Shown: in pieces, positions 54,697 through 64,000 of the stretch
How positions within the stretch are numbered: position 1 is the first letter of the stretch
How the letters are laid out: every line of letters begins with the position of its first letter
Notes under the pieces: model-generated
Told to the model about the DNA's origin: nothing
What the model saw: the letters and a program-made list of their open reading frames with translations, nothing else
Databases searched by the model: none
NCBI RefSeq assembly: GCF_029852145.1
Contig: NC_079974.1
Span: 22,236,082-22,300,081, forward strand
DNA length: 64,000 nucleotides
Source of the DNA: Microplitis mediator
Taxonomy: Eukaryota; Arthropoda; Insecta; Hymenoptera; Braconidae
Direction of reading: 5' to 3'
Made by a program: the position numbers and the translations under genes

Positions 54697-57218
54697 TCAG
54701 AGAGCCCATACACGAACGTAGTCAATTTTCAAATCTTTGTCGTTACTCAACCATGTCCTTGACCATAATTCCGTAGAGTTATAAAAGTCGAATAGTGCCT
54801 GCATTAATTGAAGACAATGTTAATAAATTAAATTTTTTTTAGTTGTAATAATTACCTTGGAACCGACATTCTTCCATGGCTTGTAATACCCGTCACTCAT
54901 AGATCCATCCGGAAACTCTTCATGACCTCCAACAGCAACTCCAAGTGCGATGTAAAACTAAGAAAAATCATTAGCACATTTTAGTCATATAATTTTTATT
55001 TTAAGTTTCAGTCATGAGTAAAATTTAAAAAAAAAATTATTTTTCCAGTAAAAAAATAAATAAAACCCACAGGTTTATCAAAAGGTGATTCCGAGTTCAT
55101 GGATCCGTACTCGACATTATCAACTCTGACGATTATTTTAGATTCCGTCCACTCCAGCTGATAAATGTGATACTCATCGGACCAATAATTAGCCGCGAAT
55201 CTTTGCGGTTTATCTTGTAAGTTCATTCGCTGGTCAATAAGACCCTGGCCGTCGTTCCTTTGAAATTTTCCGGCAGTCAGGACGTGCCCACTCAAGTCTG
55301 CGCCTCCACTTGACGTAAGTACTGCGTTTCCGCAAGACATTGCTATCCTTAATTGAGGGTAACTTGTTGCTTCGGCGTCTTGCAGCGGCTCCAAGCTGAT
55401 TACTGCATACAATTACATTTAAATAAATAAACTGCCCAAATTACTTCCTCTAAATATAAGCATAAATTAAATACTCGGATAAATCCAATCTCCTTTAGGT
55501 AATTTTGCCCGAACCTCAACTTTCCCATAGACGAATCCAAATTTATTCTTGGTGTCGACGTAACCAGACGTCACTGGTGGTAAAATATAAGCGCCACGTG
55601 CTTCCCTTTTGCAGTCGTGGGATCCAGCCAATTCTGTGCATCTAGAAAATTTTAGTAAATTAATTTTTTTTTCGCCTTAGCCGGGATTCGAACCCTGATC
55701 TCCGGCGCATGAGTTCCAGCATCAAGTCAACGCTCCGTAATAAAAATTGTTAATTACTTGGTAAGTGTTATATTGCCGTGACGTATGAAATCTCTTCCAA
55801 ACTCACTCTCAACTAATGTTGGGCTCAAATAAAGTTTTCCTGCATTTATTTTTATATTTTTTTCATCATTGCGGTAGATTACAAATGCGTAGTCCTGTTG
55901 ATAATTCATTAGCAATTATTAAAACTTATTTTTAATGAAAAAATTAATTAACTTACAGGCGTTGAAGTGAAACGCTCGACCCGTCTCCAGATCGAGTCGT
56001 TGAATGAATCGAAGTTGTCCTCGAATATCAATTGCTCTTGGCAAGGTTGTTCATAATTTGTACCAGATGAATCGTATATTTTTGTGGCTGACATTTTGCA
56101 GTTCTGTGGTCTCTCAGTGGTTGAACTTTGCACACTTGCTCGTGTTCCGTCTTTATTATAAAACGCTGCAAAATTTGTTTAAGACCAGTCTTTTTTTAGT
56201 TTAACTGCTACTCCAACATTTGAATTCAAATAACTCGTAAACTATCAGCTTTATGTAAAAATATATAGATATCTTTTTTGTAGAAAATTTAATTTTCTAA
56301 AAGTTTATATTCATACATTTTTGCCGTATTTTAATTTTTTCAGCCAAAAATTGAATTTTAAAGTACTCAGTCTATAAATCAGCAAATAAAGGGAATAAAA
56401 AATTTTGCGATCTTCAAATTAAAATTATGGCTGAATAATTTAAAATATGACAAAAACATAAGAGATCAAATTTATAGAAAATTTAATTCTCTACAAAAAT
56501 GATCCTGACAAACTTTTACCCAACTTCAATAGTTTCGCCAGAATTTGAATTTCAATTACTCAGTTTATAATTCAGTAAATAAAGGGACAAAAAAATTTTT
56601 TTATCTTTAAATTTAAATTATGGCTAAATTATTAAAAATATGACAAAAACATAAGAGGTCAAATTTATAGGAAATTTAATTCTCTACAAAAAAGGTTCTA
56701 ATAAACTTTTACCTAAACTCAATACTTTCGTCAGAATTTAAATTCAAACCCTTAAAAAAATAAATTGGCTATTCATTACCATTAACACGATGCTCCTGGA
56801 ACAGTAAATTGTAGCCAAGACCTTCATACACAACATGGACCCAATAGTAAACAATGTCCCCAAAACTAAGTTCTGTCGTTGCATCTTCGTAAGTCCAGCG
56901 CCCATTCTTAATTCTCAAAACATCCCTAGCAATCGTGCCGGCTTCGATTCCCTCAAACTCTTCATTGAACTTGACATGAAACGCGACCAAACTTATCCCC
57001 TTTTCATCTAGTAAATAAAAATAAACCCTCAATCTCTCATCCTAGAGCAGCAACACCAAAATAATTAATTATATAAACAAAAAATCCGTACCTGGAATAG
57101 AAATCCTTATGCCCTTGGGATAAAGCGGCTCAACTTTAGCCTGCGGCGGAGTGTAACGTCCATCAGTTAAAATAATAACGAGCAAAATAATAAGTGTATT
57201 TACTGTTAAAAAAGACAT
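54697..57218 (-). CDS. Beta-1,3-glucan-binding protein (GNBP / beta-GRP)
   Basis: Eight exons join in phase: 57218-57092, 57007-56780, 56165-55957, 55894-55758, 55641-55475, 55402-55071, 54957-54856 and 54798-54697, giving 467 residues. A signal peptide (MSFLTVNTLIILLVIILTDG) leads into a CBM39 glucan-binding domain (about 22-118; YPKGIRISIP, GISLVAFHVKFNEEFEG, YYWVHVVYEGLGY). A linker follows, then a GH16-like domain (about 165-467; FEDNFDSFNDSIWRR, FGFVYGKVEVRAKLPKGDWI, FYIALGVAVGGHEEFPDG). Active GH16 enzymes carry an ExDxxE catalytic motif. The aligned segment here is QLRIAMSCGN, with all three acids replaced, so it is probably a non-catalytic recognition protein. Family members bind microbial beta-1,3-glucan in haemolymph and trigger prophenoloxidase or Toll responses; that role is inferred. 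Confidence 0.93.
55674..55738 (-). mobile_element. tRNA-derived sequence with B box (SINE or tRNA relic)
   Basis: On the minus strand the sequence contains AGGGTTCGAATCCCGGCT, a canonical Pol III B box in a T-arm, preceded by a variable region. The A-box half is not tRNA-like (GCGTTGACTTGATGCTGG). It lies in an intron of the glucan-binding protein gene. A truncated tRNA-derived SINE or tRNA relic is more likely than a functional tRNA. Confidence 0.55.
56205..56760. repeat. Inverted-repeat family C in GNBP intron 2
   Basis: Words such as TTTTTTGTAGAAAATTTAAT and its complement AATTTAATTCTCTACAAAAA, with ACAAACTTTTACCCAA, occur twice. The second half (about 56540-56740) is a direct repeat of the first. 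The same words occur at 58.25-58.55 kb and in the 368-base array at 29.4-30.4 kb. Confidence 0.6.
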
Positions 57219-60200
57219 ATTAATTTAAATTATACTCTAGTCTTTGGTTAAAAAATTACGCAACTGAACTGGCCAATCTTTTAATGATACGCTCGGATAA
57301 AAAATACTAGAGATTATAAAAATTATTTGCTCTTTAGTTCGCGGATATTCCAATGACGTTCAATGAATGCAATCTTGGAGTGGGGACTTGTCTTCCTTGT
57401 CTTATTTTTATTCTGATGTAAACTCGTTCTTGCTGCGATAAAAAAAAAATTTCCCATGTTGTTTAAAAAGGAAATAAAAAATTACAATTCGCGACCCCTG
57501 GATATTTAAATTAAGGGCTCAAATTTTAACGAGACCTTTATTTTGATACCATATTTTTGGTACAGTCATATATACATATATATTTTTTTTTTTTGAACTA
57601 GTGGAATTTTTGGTTCCTATTATTCAAATTTTGAATTTCCCGCGATAATTATTTATTTGATTGACAGCAAATAAATAAGAGATAAATAAAAAATATTTAT
57701 CAGTAACAAATATTCATTGATAAATATATGAAATCGATCATATTATCAATTATATCTACATGTAATTACGGAGTATTGATACAATAAGTAGAAAGTTAAT
57801 TAAGTTGAATAAGTAATTGCGAGTAACGTCGAATGAAAGCTGTAAGTTTATTAAATATATAAGTATAGTAAACAAGTGGGAGGTGGGGGAGTCATGCATG
57901 TCGATGTGTGATGTACGATGTTACATGTAATGTGTAATATTAAACAATACGTTGTACGTATGACCACTGAATGTATAGACATTGGCGTTAATATTAAAGT
58001 TGGATGCAAACTGGAGGCTGTTCACCCTCAGTCCGCATATCATATAGATTATTCTCACCGTACGTCCAAGTTCCGGTAATCGATCGCTGCTATTTTAGAC
58101 TAAATATTCAGTAGACTGTTAAAGATTACCTGAGTTTTTAATCTTACTCAGTAACCAATCACTTTTTTTTTTTAATTAAAAATACTCACAATATTTTTTA
58201 TTTTATCTCTTCAAGTTAAATTTCAAAATAAATCGTCAAGTATTGGATTTATCAAAAAAACTACAGAGACCTTTTTTACAGGAAATTTAATCCTCTACAA
58301 AATTGTACTCTTGTATTTTTTCATTATCTCTGATATTTACCTCGCAATTTAAATTTCAAACTCCAAAACTCTTGATTCAAAAAAAAAATAAAGGCTCCAA
58401 AATTTTTTAAACTTAAAATTAAAATTCTGGGAAAACTATCAAAAATATGACAAAAATGCACGTGACCAATTTTGTAGCAAATGAAATTGTCTGCAAAAAA
58501 GGTCCTTACAAACTTTTACCCAAACTCAGTAGTTTGGCGGCAATTTAAATTATAAGTCGCCATAAATCCTAGTCATAAATTTTTTTTACTTTTATATAAA
58601 CATATATGTAAAACGTCAATGACAAATATATACTGACGCAACAATCTCATATATATGTAATTTACAAGGTACTAATATTATTTATTCTCAGTGTCGCTTG
58701 TGCTTCTGAGGAATAATGACGACAAACAGGTGAGAGCAATAAATAAAATAAATGCAATTAAAATTCACCCGTTCAAATTTACCGCGTAAGGGAAATGTAT
58801 TTTCGACGGTCCTGTTAAAAGTTTCGTTTACATTAAAACTTTAAAGGTAAATAAATAAATTAAAAGCTTGAGGAAAAGGGAAAAGGAAAATTTAGATGAG
58901 AACTCGGCAGACCCGGTGCTATCGACAGGTGCGGTTTTATTTTAACTTTGAGCAACTCGTGTAAATCACGGGCTTTTTCCGACGGGTATAAGAAAAAAAA
59001 TTTATTAAAAAACAGTTACATGACTTTGAATTATAGTTGAGGTAAAAAAGTATCTATTAAATATTATAATAATAAATATAAGAAAGTATAAATAAAATAA
59101 ACGTTACCGCCTTTTTTAAACGTCAAATAATCCTAACTCATACTTACTAGTCACGGAACGCACACACACACATGCACACATAAATACCCGACGGCTTTAA
59201 ATTCAAACTCTCTTCTTTTCTTTTCTTTTCTTTTCTTTTATTTATATTATTAAGTATTATAGTAAAGAGGATGTATAGAAATTACGGGATGAATAACTCC
59301 ACCCCTGTTGTATACAGAAGTAGGATAAAAATAATAATTTTGTAAGGGGACTTTGGAGACATTTTATCTATTGGATATGTTACGCAATACAATGGCTCTT
59401 TAAAATGCATTTATATATATATAAATATATTTATAAATATATATACATTTTTTTTTGGTAATTGTATAGCAAATATTATTATTTATTACTCTAAAATAAT
59501 AATATTATTTTTGGCGGTAAAAAAAAAATATTTGAAATTTTTCAAACTGACGTTGGACAGAAACTTAAAATTTTTTTAAAATTTAAAATTAAATGTGGGG
59601 TAAAACGGGTCTATGAGTTTTTTTTTAATTTTTACAAAAAAAATAATGGGGTAAGTCGGGTCACTTGCAATTTGAATAAAAATATTTGAAAATTTAAAAA
59701 CCGGATTATTTCGGAATTAAATATTAATTTTTACTAAAATTCATTGGAGATAAATTATTTATTAGACGGCCCATTTTACCTCTCTGTATATTTTGGGGTG
59801 AAAAAAATGACATTACAATTTTTTTTTTAATTGATAAATAAATAAGTTGAATTTTTTTCAGTTAATATTAAATTTTAAATAATTTATGACCAGACGACAA
59901 TATAATGATAAAAAAAAAATAATTGCAGACGGTTTGTACTCTTTAGAGCACATAAATAAATCGAAAGTGATGAGTGATGATTATCCTGTTGAATAAAACC
60001 CTGTTGTAGTCCGCAGTGTCATGCAATCATTATTATTATTATTATTACTATATTATATTCATATTTATATACATACGTCCATGTTTTATCTTATCAGATG
60101 ACCGTGACTCTCATAACTAAACCCACTATCACACTATAATTCATATTTGTTTTATTTAATAAATATATAAATAAATCATTTTTTGTCCTTTAGCTTCAAA
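57219..60200. other. Intergenic region between GNBP and OATP genes
   Basis: Contains a family C inverted-repeat copy at about 58205-58560, a (CA)n tract near 59162, a (CTTTT)n microsatellite at 59213-59240, and GGGGTAAAACGGGTC or GGGGTAAGTCGGGTC words at 59595-59660 related to the CATTTTGCCCC vocabulary seen elsewhere. A GC-richer patch lies at 58000-58090. No coding sequence was recognised. Confidence 0.45.
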
Positions 60201-63200
60201 ATGGCGGGAATAATTAATCCAGCTCTCGAAATGTCGGACGATATATCAGTGAGTATTAGATGACAGTAAATGAAGATAACGCAGAAAAAAATGATTTTTT
60301 AGGCGGCAAAAATTTTTACCCTCCTAGAAAATTTTTGTATCGTGAATTGAAACCAGAATTTTCTTAAGGCGGGAAAAAATTTTTCGCGCCAAGAAATCCT
60401 TTTTTTTCTGTACATATATTATACTTGAGTTGGGTAGCACATACACGCACACATACACACACACGTGGACGTCGATTCAGAAACAGTCTGAATAATTTCC
60501 GAGATTTGATGAAAACTCGATTTTCGAAAGTCAGAACTTTTTTTAAGAATTTTAAATTTTGGCGGGAAATTCAAAATATGAATAAATAAAAAATTAAAAA
60601 AATGGGAAAGCTGTTCTGAATATGAGTAAAAAAGTTGTTAATGTGGATGTGGGCATAAGTATAAGTATAAGTACAAGTATTTGGGTGATTGTACTCCGCT
60701 TAAGCGGTAAAACTCGTTCAATCGTCTGTGAAAAACTAAAAGCACAAAAGTCTGAAATTAAAAAATGGAAAAAATCATTGGAGGCATAGAAGAATAAAAA
60801 GGTAGCTCGAGGCGATTCATTTGCTGATGGCTCGGTGCTCACTCCTTGTCTTCTTTTCTCAGCTCCCGGTTCTTTACTCGGCTCTCATCTCGAGATTCGG
60901 GAAAATGTTTACTGTTCTCTGTATATGAGTTACAATTGTCTTGTAATTAGTCCCGTAGTTTTAACCACTTGAAAATTTGTGTCACTGAAAATTAGTTGCC
61001 TTAAAAATAATTTTTTTTGTTGATAAAAAAAATTTTTAATAATTATTAAAATTGACAATTGTAATTTGTATATAAATATTAAATATGTAGTTAACTGACA
61101 GTAATTTTAAAATAATAATTATAAATTTAAATTGAGGTATAAATATTTAAAATAAAAATTAACTGGCGGTAATTAAAAGAATAAATAAATTACCCGAAAT
61201 TAATAAAATTTCAGTTACTCTATAAATTTTTAAAACCTGATTTAAAAATAAATTAGTAATTGAAGAAAGTAATTGAGCGCGTAAATTAAAAATTTTTAAA
61301 TATTTAAAAGAAATGACACTGAAGTTCGCCGCCGTCTGATAATTTTTGAATTTTCTTTAAAAATGACAGGTTATAAAAAAAAAGTATTTAAAAAATTGCA
61401 CCTATGGATTTAAATTTTCTACATGTGCATATTTTTTTTTTTTTTTTTTCAATCAAATTGTGGAGAAAAAAATTCAAAAATTGGCAATTTTCTGCTAACT
61501 TCAGTTTCATTAAAAGAAAAAAAAATAATAATTTTAAGTTAATATTTCAAAAAATTTGTAGGGGAGCGTGGGGCAAAGTGGGCCTCCATTAAAATTTTAT
61601 GGAGGCCCACTTTGCCCCACCCTCCCCTATAGAAATATTTTTAGTAAAAAAACCGATAACCCGATAATTAATTTCCCAAAAATAATTAAAAAAAAATTAA
61701 AAATGAAATTTTTTAACAGAGCCAAGTAAAAAGTAAAATAAAATAGAATAAAATAATAATAACCGGATGTTTCATCAATCACAATTTGACAGCGACGTTA
61801 TGAGGCCGTGAGTCGTCAATAAAAAAAAAATAAAAACACGATTAAAACTACTGAGATTGAGTAACGATCGAAAAATAATCGATTATCCCTCGGCCAAGCA
61901 GACGCCAATTAACGCCGGATTCCGTCGCCCACGCACCCTCAGCCCCCCAGTCCCCACCCCCCACACTCCTGTTCCTCATTCCTCGTTTTATTTATCGACA
62001 CACGACAAAGTTCAACAATTCGACTTTATCATTTTTCTCTACTTCCTCTTCGCCCCCACCCCCGGTCCTTCAAAGTGCAAATAACGAACCGCAAGTCACC
62101 CTACACTATTACTATTTCGTATTTGCACAGCGTTTTTCAACCCCCACCCCCAGCGGTAAAAAAATTAAAAAACCGGGCTCTGTATCTCTGTAAAAAAGTA
62201 ATTGCATATTCGTTTATATAATAGACCGTCCAAATAAATTAGTTAAAAAGGGTCCACCTACGAGTATATGTCACGCGCTCGTAATCCCTCTTTTTACTCA
62301 ATGGGTCATATATTTACATAACACACACGAGCTCACACATGTACTCGCAATCATTAATATGCAAAACGGAAGCAATGGATCTTTATATTAATTCTATAAA
62401 ATTTATGGACAGTCGCGTGGCATCCTCCCCTTTACTTTTCTTTCATTTTACTTCTACTTTATATTTATTTTAGATTTTTATTATTTTTGTTTGTTTTTCC
62501 TCCGTTTGTCGTGGGAGCAAACGAAGCTCCGGTTGTTATTACTCTTGTCCATTCATTTTTATTTAATTTTTTTACTGGGAATTAAATAAAATTTATGTGT
62601 AAAAAGTCATATATATATATTTGCTACCGGGTATCATGATGGCGTTTAAGTACATCTTTGAATTCAGTACATAGACACAGAAAGTTTATAAAAAGTCTGG
62701 TAATGATAAAAAAAATTTAGTGTTAAAAAAAAACGTGTATGAGTTGGATAGAGATAATTTTTTTTTTCTACTACACGTAAAAAGAAGAGAACAACGACCC
62801 CCAGAAGCTGTTGCACCGGATAGTAGAGGTGGTTTTAGTCACATGAAAGAAAAAGCCCGCGGAGAGTGGGGGTAGGGATGGAAGGGTGCGAGAGTAAGAC
62901 AGAAAAGTTTTGACGGGGAAAACTCGGGTTCTGTCTCAACTCAGTCGCATGTGACTCGTGGCAACGTGCACAGCTTCTACTCTACACTTTTCATCTCTTA
63001 TCATCTCGGCGCTTATCTTTGTTATCATTCTGCTTCGTTCTTGTCACCGCACATGTACGATGTGGTCAAGCTTATGAATATTTTATAATTTTCCTTATTG
63101 ATTTCGGAAAGTATTCAGAATGCGGGACAAATTTTCTTTTAGTGTAAGTGATTTTTTGGTTTGTGGAAATTTTTAGTTTTTTTTTTTTTTTGAGATTAAA

Positions 63201-63453
63201 AAGGAGTGAAATTTATTTGTGATTTTTTAGTCAGGAGTTGCGGATGTTAATGAAGCGTTGCCGAAATTTGTTGAGCACGATGTGAGCACGGGGAAAGAAG
63301 ATAAAATTAAGAGGTCCACGGAGCAATTAGATACTGAAATAATATCATCAAAGACATTGTGCGGATGGTTCAAATTTCGGCCCTCTTATTTACAAAAATT
63401 TCGGACCGCCAAATGGGCATTGTTTTGGCTCTGTTGGGCTGGTGCTATGCAAG
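60201..63453 (+). CDS. Organic anion transporter (OATP/SLCO), 5' part, runs off the window
   Basis: Exon 60201-60248 (MAGIINPALEMSDDIS) joins in phase to exon 63231-63453, which ends at a G|GTATTT donor. The second exon encodes SGVADVNEALPKFVEHD, then CGWFKFRPSYLQKFRTAKWA, then LFWLCWAGAMQG. This is the hallmark start of an insect OATP: a cytoplasmic N-terminus and the beginning of membrane helix 1. Insect OATPs import organic anions and steroids; one of them (Oatp74D) is the ecdysone importer. This N-terminus reminds me more of the Oatp33E type, but the subfamily cannot be settled here. A second first exon at 63120-63143 also joins in phase. The remaining exons lie beyond position 64000. Confidence 0.85.
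60282..60410. mobile_element. MITE family D, copy 3
   Basis: OATP intron 1. Ends CAGAAAAAAATGATTTTTTA and the reverse complement of CAAGAAATCCTTTTTTTTCTG. The right end is followed by TA; the left flank is altered. Confidence 0.5.
60411..61312 (+). other. OATP intron 1, first part
   Basis: Contains a (CA)n tract (60445-60465) and a GC-richer block at 60795-60900 (GGCTCGGTGCTCACTCCTTG). The rest is AT-rich. No exon was recognised. Confidence 0.35.
61313..61510. mobile_element. MITE family A, copy 11, perfect 8-base target duplication
   Basis: OATP intron 1. Starts ATGACACTGAAGTTCGCCGC, ends CTGCTAACTTCAGTTTCAT, and is flanked by TAAAAGAA on both sides. Confidence 0.85.
61559..61631. repeat. 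Near-perfect 32-bp-stem hairpin, GGGGCAAAGTGGGCCTCCAT
   Basis: The arms GGGGCAAAGTGGGCCTCCAT and ATGGAGGCCCACTTTGCCCC, extended outward by TAGGGGAGCGT and ACCCTCCCCTA, pair with one mismatch around a 9-base loop (TAAAATTTT). It is GC-rich within an AT-rich intron. Confidence 0.85.
61632..63119 (+). promoter_or_regulatory. C-rich tract and probable internal promoter region of OATP
   Basis: About 61900-62155 is strikingly C-rich and purine-poor on the plus strand (CAGCCCCCCAGTCCCCACCC). About 62785-63050 is GC-rich with CCCGCGGAGAGTGGGGGTAG and lies just upstream of the alternative first exon at 63120. A promoter role is inferred from position and composition. The remainder is AT-rich. Confidence 0.4.
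63120..63143 (+). CDS. Alternative first coding exon of the OATP gene
   Basis: ATG at 63120 opens MRDKFSFS and ends at an AGT|GTAAGT donor in phase 0, the phase needed by the exon at 63231. It would replace the 16-residue start at 60201. It is only 24 bases long, so support comes from the ATG, the strong donor, the phase and the GC-rich upstream region. Confidence 0.5.
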
Positions 63454-64000
63454 GTATTTTTTTTATCTCTTATCATTAGTAAATTAATTATTTAACAGTA
63501 ACTCGCTTAAATTTTTAATTTTTATAAGAATAAAAATTCAAAAATTTATCATGAATTATTAATTTTTTAATTGAACTAGTTTAAATTTTTAAATTCAAAT
63601 TTTTGAAGAATTTTTTTTCATACAAATTTTGAATTTAATTTTTTTTGACTATAATTTAATTCAATAAAATAATTAATTATCTAACAATAACTCACTTAAA
63701 ATTTTAATTTTTGTAAGAATAAAAATTCAAAAATTTATAATAAATTATCAGTTTATCAATTGAACTAAAGTTTAAATTTTTAAAGAATTTTTTTATACAG
63801 ATTTTGATTGATTTTTTTTCATACAAATTTTGAATTTAATTTTTTTTGACTCCATAATTTAATTCAATAAAAAAATTAATTATTCAACAGTAACTCACTT
63901 AAAATTTTGAATTTTTGTAAGAATAAAAATTCAAAAATTATTAATTTTTTAATTGAACGAGAGTTTAAATTTTTAAATTCAAATTTTTGAAGAATTTTTT
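63454..64000 (+). other. Start of the next OATP intron, with an AT-rich tandem repeat
   Basis: AT-rich intron sequence. A unit of about 200 bases (TAACTCACTTAAAATTTT, then AAGAATAAAAATTCAAAAAT, then TTTTTTGAC) recurs at about 63495, 63685 and 63890. No exon seen before the window ends. Confidence 0.55.

Overview
The window looks like nuclear DNA of an insect, most likely a hymenopteran and possibly a parasitoid wasp. It is very AT-rich, its genes are split by GT-AG introns, and it is crowded with short inverted-repeat transposons. It carries intronless ankyrin genes with a C-terminus resembling the PRANC domain, a class known in Nasonia, Wolbachia and poxviruses. The taxon is an inference. 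All exon structures were assembled by eye from splice sites, reading phase and family similarity; no alignment was run.

Region 1-12.3 kb is mostly transposon debris. It holds one PAK1IP1-like WD40 exon, one zinc-finger exon on the other strand, a 5S-rRNA-derived SINE-like element, a cluster of the palindrome GTCCACCGGAC, several MITEs (one inserted inside another), a 1.6 kb segmental duplication, and a three-exon gene of unknown function with an apparent frameshift. Region 12.9-17.1 kb is a head-to-head inverted pair of intronless ankyrin genes whose promoter regions are also mirrored. A third, decayed relative lies at 53.2-54.5 kb.

Region 18.3-31.5 kb is a complete six-exon SETD3-like gene on the minus strand. 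Its 10.9 kb third intron contains a whole plus-strand gene for a large single-pass membrane protein with mucin-like segments. SETD3 is divergent from a five-exon SLC38A10-like amino-acid transporter (33.2-36.9 kb). Next is a nine-exon secretory-pathway Ca2+/Mn2+ ATPase (SPCA, 38.3-46.8 kb) with two possible starts and tandem arrays in its introns.

Region 47.7-52.6 kb holds minisatellite-like arrays and two small secreted-protein genes on the minus strand. An eight-exon beta-1,3-glucan-binding protein (54.7-57.2 kb, minus) appears to have lost the glucanase catalytic acids. The right edge has the first exons of an organic anion transporter (OATP/SLCO) with two alternative first exons; it continues past the window. 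The genes do not form one pathway. The likeliest new biology is the mirrored ankyrin/PRANC-like pair with its relic, and the MITE families with clear target-site duplications.
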